Part shown: positions 12,474-24,400 of the stretch, piece after piece | Numbering within the stretch: the first letter of the stretch is position 1 | Layout of the letters: each line of letters starts with the position of its first letter | Made by a program: the position numbers and the translations under genes | Notes under the pieces: model-generated | The model's database searches: none | The model's input: only the letters and a program-made list of their open reading frames with translations | Told to the model about the DNA's origin: nothing | Assembly: GCA_900169235.1 (NCBI GenBank) | Contig: FWCC01000329.1 | Coordinates: 90,635 to 154,634 of the forward strand | From: Zarea fungicola | Lineage: Eukaryota > Ascomycota > Sordariomycetes > Hypocreales > Cordycipitaceae | Reading direction: 5' to 3' | Length of the DNA stretch: 64,000 bases

Positions 12474-15400
12474 CCTACAATCCATTATCAGGGCGCATTC
12501 CAATGCTCATTTGCACCGCTAGTTTCTATTTCCACGGCAAAGAACCGCAAACTCATGGCTGCACAAAGAAGAGAAGAAGCAACAGAGTCAATCCGCGCAC
12601 AGAAACAATATGGGGAACAGGTACAAAGTGGAGAAGACAAGGAGTACCCTGGCTATCCCAGCGTAACTTGCACAGATATACAACCCTCCCAGGAACAGGG
12701 ACAAGTGAGCGGAAAGTCTCCACAACGACATTGAAGTTGTTGCGGGCATACGCACTGGCAAATGAGGCATTGCTGTAAGATACTATTCCAATCCCCTTTA
12801 CCGCCACTCTTGTCCGCCATACTTGAGTTCAACTCCTCCGCACACCACAGTGGCCTACATGTACATTCATCATTTAGCCCATTTTAGCGACACTCACAAT
12901 TCAGTCATAGAGTTAGTTCCATGCGTGCCTGGCAATGCCCCTCACACCAATACCAACCTGGGCTAGCTGCAGCGGGGCTAACAGTTCGAGGCGCCAGAAA
13001 GGAGCCGACATCCGGGATTGCCGTGCTCTCTCAGTAGTTGTACTAAGCCGTTTTCCGCCTCTGGTTGTTAGCAAGGCTACCTATGTACCAGTAAACACAC
13101 AATGAGTCGTGGCTTCACAAGCCTGCGAGTTGATGCTACTATCTGGCTACGTCTCAGTGGCTCCACGGCCAAGAAGCTTATTAACATTACTCGTCTACAT
13201 CGTTTGCAACAAAGCAGCAGACCATCATACATAGCTGTCAGGTTCCCACAGCCTCGTCATCCCGGATGAGACTACTGGTACACGCAACACTACGCAACGC
13301 TGTGGATGATTCCCCTCCAAGCATCCCCGCTATTTGTGGCAGAGGCTCCGGCGCTCTGGTTGCCTGCCAAGTGCCAAATGCCTACCGGTACCAAGAGGTA
13401 CTTGTCTCGCTCTGGCATTCGGAGTTACCGAATGGAACGCCACTTTCTCAACATGAGGAATTTTTCGCTTGTTATTTCACGGAGACCCTGAATTTCACAA
13501 CATGGCATGTGCTTCGTTGATATGCCGTTGCGAAGCGCACTCGCGTGCATGGTCCACGATGCTGGTTTTCAACCCTGCGATGGCAGGGTGCGCCTATTCT
13601 AACCCGTTATATGCGTGCGCTAGGTTTTCTCGCCATCTGAGTCTCAGTGTAGGGCACGAAGCTCCCTTTTCCTAGCATGTTACAAGTATCGGGTTTATGC
13701 CGACGTCATATCTTGACAATCGTAGACCTCCATCTATGTTTATCACCAGGACGTATAGAGTATAGTGGCTTGCGGACAGGTCCGCCGCGCTCGGCCGGCC
13801 GCCCTGCCAAAAGTTTCCGTCATCCTGCTTCACACATCCGCCACGGCGCATCGCGCAACAATTCCAGCAGGGTTTGCGCCTTTATGCCTCTGCTGCTAGG
13901 TGGAAGTCGCGCCACGTACTTGATGATGGTACACTATGTATCCCGGCTATAGTTCCAGCTGCAACTGGAGAGTCCGAGCACATTCACAGCCTGGAAACTG
14001 TCAACTGACTTTTGGGCAGGCCTTGGATAGGGTGTACAATGTGTTCGAACCACTTACTACCACCAAAATGCTTCGGCCCTTTAGGAACGAGCCCGGCATT
14101 TTGATACGGTCTCACGGTATGCCCACTCCCCATCCCCCGCTCAATGTGGATGGCAGGCTTATTGCAGTGCTATTTAGAGCGCAAAGGGGACATTAATATC
14201 CCGCAAGGGCCATTTATGCTTGTAACAACATGTCACTGTGGCTTGCCCCGCGCTCTAACGGCGAAGTGGAAGCAACGAAGATGCTTCCAACTTGGGAGCA
14301 AAATACCCAGAACCTGGTCCGTTTGGGTGGCCTTACTGTTGTCTTAAAGCCTGCATCATGGCTCCAATACATAATTAATCCTTTCTTTAAAGTCACGCCC
14401 GTGGTGAAGTCTGAGGAAATGATGCGCCAGGGAGCAAAGTGTAACCATGTCTTCAGATCTGCCGAAGATAGCTTGCGACTCCATTATTATGTACGCCTCA
14501 GCAGTTCCTGGCTCTTCTGCACTGGCAGACGTAGATCATTGCGCCACCGGGTCCATATTGTTGCATGAAGGCCTCATTCACATCTTTTCAATATCAGATT
14601 AGGCAACTTATTGGTACTGGTAACTCGCCTTTCCTTTGCCATTTACCTCAGGACCTTCACAAAGATTTCCGTCGTCTTCGCGTTGTCCTCGTCTCTGCCT
14701 TTGATGAACAGGGATGGCTTAACAGAGCACCCTCTATCTGTACGACTTTAGCTTACTGCGGTACAACTTCACATGCAACGGAGCTTCGGATGCGGTTCGT
14801 GTATCCGGTCTACCAAGCATACAGGTGTTGCCGCAGGGTGAATCAACCTTCATGTCTGCACAGACAATACGAAAGCATCGGCCAGCTCATTCGCGGCGAA
14901 CTAAACTTGTCCCGCCCATTTACCTCAATTAAAGAATGTATGGAATTTGCCGGTAGATGGCTGAAAGAAAAGTAGGCCGGAGTCTTTCCAGACTTACTCG
15001 TAGGCAGCCATGTTTCCATTCTTACACCCCTTGTTCAGTCAGGCATCGTTTTACCACGAGCAAGTTTAGGTTTGTACCGTAACCGGCGGAGGCTTGCATG
15101 GCTCTGTGTATTCGCTGCTACTTTACCACATGCTGCAGCGCCTCCTTCATTCAGAGTCCAAAAAAAACGCCATTTTTATATATGTACACCTATAAACAGT
15201 ATCGGTCAAGAGAAGAGGGGCTGCTAGTACATGACTTATACACGCGTTGCCATCCTCGGCTTACTGACATATGCAAATCTCAAGGGGAATTTGTTCCACC
15301 GGTTATATGTACATTCTCCTAATCCGTAGTCTGAGCCACACTCGTGTCTGCTAATACTAGAGTTTGACGCGTTAAATGCGGGCTAGATGGCCATCACCTA

Positions 15401-17145
15401 CTGGAGGGGTTTATGCCAATGCCAAAGACGACAGACTTGGTGCAAGTGATCTTTCAGCGTTTAATAACACGGTTATTTCCCGCAAGGTCTGCAAAAAAGC
15501 ATGCTTTGCATAATTGAAAAGAGCCACATATTTTTTATTCAATCCTGGAGTGACACTTGGTTATTTAACGCTGATGGCACAATGTCTCGCCCGGAAGTGA
15601 TAGGGTTTGACATACATACACGCACGCACGAGACATTGTAAACCGAGCAAGTATGAGGTACTCGGTTGTATACTTTACTCATATAATTGTAATTTAAATA
15701 TCTAATCCATTTTTTATTCATTTTTTTTTAATAAAAAAAAGGCCGATGGAAGGGATCCCCGGCGGTGATCGTATTGACAGCAATTGAGGAGAATCCTTGT
15801 TTGGCACATGCAAAACTTTACTACTGTGGAGCTCCCCTTATCGAGAGAAATATGTCCATGTCCAGTAAGCCACCACGAGAAAGGTCAACCTTTCTCGGTT
15901 TTTGGAACTGGCACCGAGACATTTTAAACAAAAGAACCTCCGAGAAAGTTTCAAGCCTGGAAGATTGTAAAGAGACATTGGTGTAAAAACTTCATTTCGG
16001 ACAATGAGAGCGGGGCGGGCGTGTAAGCCTTCAATTAATATTCGTCTGACGTTTTATTATCTCTTCAACTAGTTACGGAGCAGTTTCTGCTCGTATCCAG
16101 TCACCGAGAAGCTCGGGCCATTTGGCGAACAATCCTTTCTTCGTCTTTCCCTCCTTTTCTTGGTCGATGCGTTGATTAAAAACGTTTTTACACCAAAAAA
16201 AGATGCTGCTAGTTTAGCAGACCCTTTTTCACCAGTCAGAAAGAAACGCATCGTCGTCCGGAAGCGTCAATCCGTCGGCATAGTGCTGACTGAGAGGAGA
16301 CTAATAAGAGGAGACAGGACATAGTGTCGAAGACCAGGGACTTCACCGTTGAATTAAACAGGGTGTGCCCTGGCCTGTCTGTCTTGTTCCTTGGCGCCGA
16401 AAGTGCGTGAAGTCATGCTTGCGCGCACCGCGCATGCCTCGTTCATTGAGCCGGGATTTGACAAAGCACCGCAAGCATTCGGTACATCGGACCGGATTGA
16501 GATTACCTTGGCACTGGCCCCATGCACATGGTGGTGTTTGAGTTGGCTTAGAACCGGTACTGACGGGACGTGAGGTGAGGGGAGGTATCTCTTTTGCATT
16601 GGGAATGAAATGTTGGAGGTCCGTCAGCAAGAATAGTGTATAGGGTAGCGTAATAACATCTCGGTCTTGTTCGCATATGTCAGGCTAGCAAGGTCCGAGA
16701 AGGCATCGTGAGAACGTGATAAAACTCATGTTATAGTTAATGGTCTGGTCTTTTGGAGATACAACTCGAAGTTCATGATAGTGAGATATATATTTGATGC
16801 GGTTTCGCTCATGTTGGTACAAGTCAGGTAGCATGGTGAGTCGATGTAAAGAGAATCGCAAGTATTTCATAAGAATCATCTTCGACGCCGAATGCTCTTG
16901 GCGCAGTATCTATAGTTTTGGTAATAATGTACATATAAGTCCGCCTGGTTGTCCTCTGCAGTTCTCATCCATGCCCTGCCTTTTGTCTATAACCGCAGGA
17001 GAATAATTTTTACAAAAAAGGGGGTATATGCCAGTCACATTGCGGCTCTGGCTTGTCATGCTCCAGGGTAATCCACACCAAACTCTACTCTTGTGATATG
17101 TATGCATCGTACATGTCCAAATGTCCGCCGGGGTTTTTCTCAGTC

Positions 17146-18169
17146 TCATGTCAACCCGGCAACCCAGTGTGGCAGATGAAACTTGACATTCTCATAAACC
17201 AAAAAGGTCACCCACGTCGCGGGCATCACACGCACCACGCCCGGCAGCAAACCGCGATAAAACCCGCGCAGCCCTTCCTCGCGCCAAATCCTCTGAACCA
17301 CATCCCGCGCGCCGCGCCCAAACCGTTCGTCCGCCTGGTAGTTCTGCAAGCGGCTACGCACGACCTGGTATGGGTAGGTTGCAGCGCCGGCGACGAGCTT
17401 GGCACAGCTGGAAAGGATGACGGTGGCCTCGGGCCGCATGGGCTCTGCGGCGCTGTTGACGCCGCTCCTGCGCAGCCGGCGGGCGTAGTAGGCACGCTTG
17501 AGGGGCTCGTAGACGGCGAATTGCACTGCGCCGTGCGAGACGCCAATGAGGGAGACGGCGAGGCCGCGGTAGAAGCCCATGACACCTTCGGTGCGTAGGA
17601 TGGTGCGCGCGCCGGCTGTCATGGATGGATAAGCACCGTGGGCACCGTGATCCGAGGAGAGCATACGCGTCTTGAGCACCCAGATTGGGTTCGTGAGGAC
17701 CGAGGTGGCAGCGCCAGCGAGCGCACTGGCGACAAAGTAGTCGCCCGCCGATGGGCGGGCATCCCGGAAGCCGTGACGCTGCGCGAGGAGTCGCTCGAAG
17801 CGCGACTTGAAGAAGAAAAACGAGGCCCAACTCGTGGCATTGCCTACGAGGTTGGGTGTCAGGCCGCGGTATAGAGAGGCAATGGGCCGCGGGTTCGAGG
17901 TGAGGGAGCGGAGGAGGCGGACTGTCGTTGGTGGTTGGGAGAGGGGATCACTGACGCTGCGGTAGACTACAGTAGGGCGAGATTAGCTGCTTGAAAAATC
18001 CCAGTTGCCCTTGGCACTAATTAGAAGTTCCGGCCTTTTGCTTACTCTGCATTCGCGTCTTGACAATGTCGAGAGGATGCACGGCCAGCGTTGCTATCGT
18101 GCCGGCGCTGAGGCCGGCGATGGACTCGACGACGGCGGGAGGGAGGCCCGCATGGGTAGAGTTGGACAT
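17146..18169 (-). CDS. FLX1: Mitochondrial FAD/folate carrier (SLC25A32/Flx1 type)
   Basis: A mitochondrial carrier-family protein of the inner membrane, expected to move FAD or a related flavin/folate compound between cytosol and matrix. There are two exons, 18169-18046 and 17966-17146, giving 314 residues, the usual carrier size. The intron is about 79 nt with GTAAGC donor and TAG acceptor. All three carrier signatures are visible: PLDIVKTR in repeat one, NPIWVLKTR in repeat two and YPYQVVRSR in repeat three. The aromatic PIW form of the second and PYQVVRSR of the third match the Flx1/SLC25A32 branch. Each repeat also shows the matching YRGL motif. The start was chosen because exon 1 encodes the first signature directly after a short N-terminus. 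It is divergent from HSH49. The substrate is inferred from signature resemblance only; a pyrimidine or other vitamin carrier is the main alternative. Confidence 0.9.
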
Positions 18170-19545
18170 ATACGGCCACGCTTGCTGTGCGCCGCTGGAT
18201 TATTGTCTCTTTCTCGTTGGAAGTAGAATTAAATCTCGCCCAGGCAGCTCATTGTGAGCTCCAGGGATTAAAAGCGTCCGGCGGGAGGTTGGACTAGAAG
18301 ATGATGTTGTGTGTGAAATGTAGTGCTGGGCCGTGGTAAATTTTTGGGCCGGCCTTGTCGGAGCTGTTGAGACGGCTGGACACGGCTTGCGTAACAATTT
18401 TGCGCGTATTTATGAACAAGGCCAAATTTAGATGATTTCATTAAAAAGTTAGATTTGAGTGTTTTATGAAAAGAATAAGATAGAAATTTATTGATTTCCA
18501 TGTTGGTACAGATTTCACAAGGTATAGAACACAAACCCTGATTTTTACGTGGCGGATATCCCTCTTCGTTTCGTTTACAGAAGACCTCTGCAAAGACATC
18601 CCAACGCCGGAAAATGCCCAGTAGCCACCCTGTTCCCAATTTAAGCTTGAGACGCCTTCTATAAAATATCGTTCCCTCCAGTGTGCCCTCTTTGGCGTTT
18701 GTTTTAAGTTGTGGTGGATTATTGTACAAGGGGATGATGCATTGCGCATCCCAACGTTTGATTTCGTGATTTAGGAGAGGGGAGAAATGAGGCTGTTAAT
18801 TGTTAATATTGAGTTGGAGAGTAGAAAGCAGCGACATCGAGGATTCGTACCGGATAAGAGCGGGCTTGGGGTCGCTGCGAGTGTAGCCTGTGATTGTCAG
18901 TTTGCGTATCCTTGATGTGGTTTTCGAGTTGGCTGTACCGAGGTAGAGAATCAGGGGAAGGTAGCCACTAGAGAGCTGTCAATAACACGAATTATTGCAA
19001 AAAGGGCGAAACGGAAGCCTCGACGTACTAGTGAACAGCGACGCGGGAAATGTCAATGAGCTTGCCAATGCGCTCCTATTTGAGGAAGTGTCAGTCAATG
19101 TGTGTCGCGGGAACACTTCTATCCAGTTGGCAACAAACCTTAGACTCTTCGGATAGGGCAAACATCTTGGCGACTGCGACTTGAGTATTGACGAAGAAGA
19201 ATCAAGTGTTGAATGATGTGGTCGAGTTATCAGATGCCTTGGTTTGTTTTGTCTGTCTGTCTGATGCAGGGACCTGAAATTTTGGCGCCAAATGACGGCA
19301 AGTAGCTTCCGCTCGGATCAACTTCGGCAGAAACCACTCGCCGCCATTAATTTCTGGAGACATCTTCAACCTCCAAAATTTCAAGGCTACAAACATCACA
19401 CTGCCAATGAAGTTGTTTGATACGACTACGCAGTAAAAACGGGTTCAGGAATACCAATTTCGTCTACGGCACTGCATCATTCCAGGCTGATATACCTACG
19501 TCCGCCTAGACAGGGAGATTTTCTCTCTCCCAAGCGCAAATCAAG
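18170..19545. promoter_or_regulatory. Divergent promoter region, carrier/HSH49
   Basis: About 1.4 kb between two start codons on opposite strands, so it must contain both promoters. No coding sequence is recognisable; the longest frame (153 codons, minus strand) has no family resemblance. A perfect 12-bp palindrome at 19281-19292 is the clearest element. Confidence 0.6.
19281..19292. promoter_or_regulatory. Palindrome TTTGGCGCCAAA, E2F-like
   Basis: A perfect 12-bp palindrome 254 bases before the HSH49 start codon. It matches the animal/plant E2F consensus TTTSSCGC in both directions. Whether a factor binds it in this fungus is unknown. Confidence 0.4.
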
Positions 19546-20830
19546 ATGGCGCAAAACAGACATTGGTATGGTGATACGCACTCCCCAGCTTCTCCAATAC
19601 ACCTTGTTGCTAACCGCACCACACCATTCCTGTAGGGAACAAGACAAGGATGCCACCATATACATGGGAAACATTGACGAGCGCGCAACGCCCGCCATGA
19701 TGTACGAAATCATGCTCCAGATGGGTCCCATTCACAACATCCATATGCCGCGCGACCGCGTCACCCAATCCCACCAAGGCTTCGGCTTCGTCGAGTTCCG
19801 TACGCCCGCCGATGCCGAATACGCCGCAAATGTCATGAACGGCGTCAAGCTCTACGGCAAATCCCTTCGCGTCAACAAAGCCTCGGCTGACCGCCAGCGC
19901 ACTACCGACATTGGCGCCGAGCTCTTTATTGGCAACCTCGATCCGATGGCCGACGAAAAGATTCTCTACGACACGTTTTCTCGCTTCGGTCCACTGCTGT
20001 CTCTACCCAAAGTTGCGCGGGACGACAATGGTGGCAGTAAAGGCTTCGGCTTTATTAGTTATGGCGACTTTGAGAGCGCGGATGCGGCCATTGAGAATAT
20101 CAACAACCAGTATCTGCTCAGCAACCAGGTTACGGTGCAGTTTGCGTTTAAAAAGGACGGCAAGGGCGAGCGACATGGCGATCCGGCGGAGAGAGAGCTT
20201 GCTGCGCAGGGCAAAAAGCGCAACATCGCGCCCGAAGCTCAGCCAATGCCCGCGGCCTTTCTTAACGGTCCTCCGTCAACAGCAGGAGCAGCGGGAGTGG
20301 GAGCACCACCCGTCGGTGGCCCTCAGTTGACTACGACACAGCAGCCGCCTGCTGGCTTCGCCCCCCCGCCGAATATGCCCCCCGGCATGCACATGGGAGG
20401 TCATCCCCCGCCACCTCATATTGGCGGCCCACCGCCTGGCTTCGCACAGCCGCCGCATCTACACCAGCAAGCAGCCCGCGGCCCTCCACTTTACAATGCC
20501 GGCGTCTCCAACCAAGCACACCCTCCGCTCGGCGGCCGCGGTGGTGGCCCTGGCCCTCTGAGCATGCCTCTTCCGCCTGCGCCCTCTGGGCTGCCCGCGC
20601 GTCCACCCCAGGGCCAGGTCACATACAACAACCCGGCCGACTATCACCCCAACGGCAGCACCAGCTATCCCGCGCCACCGCCGGGCTTCGGTGGTGGTGG
20701 GCAACAACAGCAGCAGCAACCGCCGCCTGGGTTTGGTGCTCCTGGCGCTGGTGCTCCTGTGCCACCGCCTGGCTTCATGCCTCCTCCAGGCTTCCCGCAG
20801 CAGCCTCCTCCAGGTTACCCTCGCCGGTAG
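19546..20830 (+). CDS. HSH49: Splicing factor 3b subunit 4 (Hsh49/SF3b49), two RRMs
   Basis: A component of the SF3b complex of U2 snRNP, which contacts pre-mRNA near the branch site. Exon 1 is only 20 nt (19546-19565); a 70-nt intron with GTATGG donor, CTAAC branch site and TGTAG acceptor follows, and exon 2 runs 19636-20830. The product is 404 residues. The join gives the family N-terminus MAQNRHWEQDKDATIYMGN, which supports this start over the in-frame ATG at 19568 that lies inside the intron. RRM1 spans about 14-90 (RNP2 IYMGNI, RNP1 GFGFVEF) and RRM2 about 102-180 (RNP2 LFIGNL, RNP1 KGFGFISY). The C-terminal half is Pro/Gly/Gln-rich with repeated PPPGF motifs, typical of this family. It is convergent with MAU2. 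Confidence 0.95.
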
Positions 20831-21416
20831 ATAAAGGTAGTGAAAAAGCCAGCGGTAGCTTTGGTATTTTAACAAAATAATAATAGTACCTAAAACAAAA
20901 CATAACATCAGGGCGTTTGACGGACACTACAGGGCAATCATATCACACTACCTGTTCTCATGCATTGGGAGGGTTCATCTCTTACGGCGTTTTCATGGCT
21001 CTTGGGAAAGGGAAATAAAAGAAGATATATTCAAGGAATTTCAGTTTACAGGAGTAATTATCTGGTCATGTAATATTGCAAAGTAGAAAAACGACAAGGA
21101 AGAAGAATGATAAAATCTCTTCGGAGGTATTTATCCTCAAGCTTTGGTCGGCCCTTCAACATGAAGTTCGTCAGCTGTAACAACCTCTTTCCCATTTTCT
21201 CCAGCAAATCTCGCACGACGTAGGAGAATGAATAACCAAAAATAATCCTCATGACAAAAAAGAAACACCGTAAAACGCCAATCATGAGTTCTTTCTCCTC
21301 TTACCCGTTCCTCCCAACCACTGGTATTTCTAGAAAAGCAACAGAAATAATACAAAAAGAATATATGCCAAAAAAGTTTATTACGCAATTTTCGCCTCCC
21401 TCTTCTCCTTCCTGGT
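20831..21416. other. Convergent 3' intergenic region, HSH49/MAU2
   Basis: 586 bases between two stop codons, holding both 3' UTRs. AT-rich with several AATAAA-like stretches; no gene is seen. Confidence 0.6.
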
Positions 21417-24400
21417 TCAACTCCGTTTGAATGCATCCCTCGCCTCCTTGGTTGCTTTCTCCCATTCATGCCTCGACTCCTCCCTCTGCCCCTGTACATC
21501 GTAGGAGTGCGCCAGCATTCCATCTGCCACGCTCTGCCAGAGCACACTACCGCTCCGCTGGGCCTGCTTGGCCGCCGCACGCGCACTCTTGAGCGCCTGG
21601 TCACCAATGACATTCTCAAAGAAGCGGCTGCGCATGATGCAAAGCGTCACCGCTGCGCCTACAATATTGTTGGTGCCCTTGGAGCCGCCCATGGCCGCCT
21701 GAATGTGCTGCTTCTGCTGGTTCAGCTGCTGGGGCGGATCCGTCACCAACGCGGCCATAACATTGTGCCAGGCCGTGCGGAGGTCCACGTTCCAGTGGTT
21801 GTTGCATAGGGGCTGCAATTGCTCTATTAGATCGACCGTGTCTTGGTCGTTGCGGCACGACTCGTGCTGCATGATCCAGAGCCGGTTGAGCCCGGCCAAT
21901 AGTGCGACTTCCTGCTCACCAACCTTAACGCCGTGGCTTCTGCTGAGGGGACCAGTGAAGCCCTCGCCCCGAAATATGTCGAGGGCAGTTTGCAGTTCAC
22001 CCAAGCCTTGGTGGTACACGCCAGATAGGTATAACGCAAGCAGCCGCAGAGATGGCTGTGACTCGTTTGATAGCAAGCTTTCTAGCCTATCCATGTGTCC
22101 TTTGACGGTCGCCCATTGGCAATGCGTAGCTGACAACAGCCCAAGCATGACTGTGATATAGGCCTGCCCTTCGGTCCGCCACTGGCGTTGTTTAATCGCC
22201 GTGTGCAGGGAGACCGGTGGCCCATATGGGATCCCCGTTGTAGATTCATCCCACGTCTCCAGAATCTTGGATCCTTCGCGCCAGAACTCTGTAGACTTTG
22301 ACGACGGCTTATGCAGTGACACGAGGCCGCTGAATGTAAATCTGTACACTTTATCAGTTGCCGCCTTCGAATTGATAATCAGTTTTACTTACATGAGGGA
22401 CCGTAATTCTATCTTGGTCATAAAAGTAACCACCAAGAAGTCCGACTCCCTCGTCCCATCGCCCGGGTCGACAATAGACTTTGTATCTTCGCCCACAATA
22501 TTGGAACTGGCAGCTTGTTTCTTGATGGGAACCAAGAAATCAGCCTTGACATTGCCCCAGTCCTCACAGTCGTCAATCTTCTTTTGTAATTCCCGCAGCT
22601 TGGCTGACGTCACATCAGGATTTTGATGGTGGAGGCTGGCTGCAAAGTCCAGGAGAAGAACCAAGATATCAAGCTGGGTTATCCGGATGGTGGGATCAAG
22701 CTGATACTTGGCAGCCTGTGCAATGCACCCCTGGACCTTTTCGATGCTCCCGTCTTTAGCAGTTTTGAGCAACGCAAGGCCCTCAAGGACAGAGGCGAAT
22801 ATGCTCAGTGCATTATCGCCGCGCGTCGATGCCACGTTTTGAACAGCACGGATATTTTCCAGCGCAGACGCATCTGAAGCGTTCCCCATTTCCATGTAGA
22901 ATGTAGCCTTCAGAAGGCGAAATGCGTAGTACCACGGCACGTGCTTGAATGCTTCGCAGTTGGCAATGTGGCCATCTACTGCCTTTATCGCGGCCTTGTG
23001 GTTCCGGTGAAATAGCAGCTTAAGCATCGAGTACTGCATGCAGTATTTCAAGTCTACAATACGGTGCTTGTCACATATCGCTATGGCTTTCGTTAGGGCG
23101 GTTTCTGCTTCCATGACATTTTCTGTCTCTTCATGCAGCACTGTAGCATAGCGCAAACGGACCCGCGCCTCTTCTCTGGGCGATAGGCGGGAGTTTTGCA
23201 GCATGCCCTCCAAGCACGAAAGGCCAGTGGAAATCAGCCTCTGGTATTCCGAGACGTCGTCGGGGTCCAGGAACATGGCTACGTCATGCGCTTGAGATCT
23301 TGCCTTGCCTATGCACTCTTCTGCAACTGCCGCCATGATTGGTCCGGTATTGACTGGTCGAGGTTTGTTCTGCGTCGCAGGCGAGCGTTTTGTGATGCTT
23401 GGCGACCGAGTCACCGAGGGTGAGTTGGGAACGGAAGGGTGTGGGCTGGTCTTGAGCCATGGGGTAGGTGGCTCAACCTTAGTTTCTTTTCGCGGCAGTG
23501 GCCGTGGCTCAACTTTGGCCGCCGGCTTCAGTTCCTTCTTCGGCTGCGACTTTGACTCTGCCTTGGGTTGTGATTTGAGTTCTGCTTTGGGCTGTGATTT
23601 TGGTTCTACTTTGGTTTGTGGCTTTGGTTCTGCCTTGGGCGGCGGCTTCAGCGGTGGTGCGTTCGGCATGGGCGTGTCCTGCTCGGGCTCTTCTTTCACG
23701 GATGGTGGCTCTGGAATAGGATCTGGAAGCGGCGCAATAATGGATTCTTTTGAAAAGCCCAAACTAAGATCGCGAGGATCGATGCTCTGCAAATCCATGG
23801 GCGGCATGGGCGGTGGAGGTGGGATGTTTTGAATGTCTTGCAGGTTAACAAAGTGAAACTGCTCACTCTGCAGCTGCTGTTCGATCTGGAATTCATCGTG
23901 AGCAGAGTCTTGCGTTATAACAGCCATTGCATCGATCTGGGCATGTTCCTCAGGCAACGGCTCGAGCTCAGGCTCGGCTTCAATCGGGAATCCAGCTGCA
24001 GGTGCCTGTTCAAACTCTTGCTCAAAATTTTCGTCTGGCTCGGGTGCCACATCTGGGATGGGAGCAGGCTCTGTGTGAAATTGGGGCTGCACATGTTGCG
24101 GCTGCGTTTGCTGTGGTTGCTGCATTTGTGGTATCGATGGCTGCCTTTGCTTCTGCACCTGTTGCTGACTTATTATATGAGGCGATTGCTGCAGTTGTGG
24201 CGATTGACGCATTTGAGGCGAATGTTGCATATGAGGCGAATGTTGCATATGCGGGGAATGCAGATGCTGATATGCCTGTTGTTGCTGCTGCTGTTGGAGC
24301 TGCAGTTGTGCCTGGTTCTGCTGGGGGATCGGTTGTTGATGAGCTTGAGGAGTCGATGGCCCTTGCCGTGGAGTTAAGTGGCCGGAATGTGGCGATGGCT

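Larger units (their letters stand above)
1..17145. other. 17-kb region without a recognisable gene
   Basis: No reading frame here exceeds about 190 codons, and none of the translations resembles a family I know. Composition is mixed, with many homopolymer runs and pyrimidine tracts but no obvious AT-rich, RIP-destroyed block and no intact transposase or reverse transcriptase. Short frames occur on both strands without splice signals that link them into a longer protein. It could be a long regulatory region with non-coding transcripts, or hold small species-specific genes that I cannot recognise by eye. The local elements that I can support are listed separately. Confidence 0.55.

Noticed and set aside
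14036..14062. tRNA T-arm-like GGTTCGAAC on the minus strand
   Set aside because: The flanking bases do not form the T stem, and no D arm or acceptor stem can be found.
14565..14975. 136-codon plus-strand frame
   Set aside because: Superficially coding-like, but no homologue recognised and no convincing splice partners.
23305..23832. 175-codon Gly/Ser-rich plus-strand frame
   Set aside because: Shadow of the MAU2 low-complexity coding sequence on the opposite strand.
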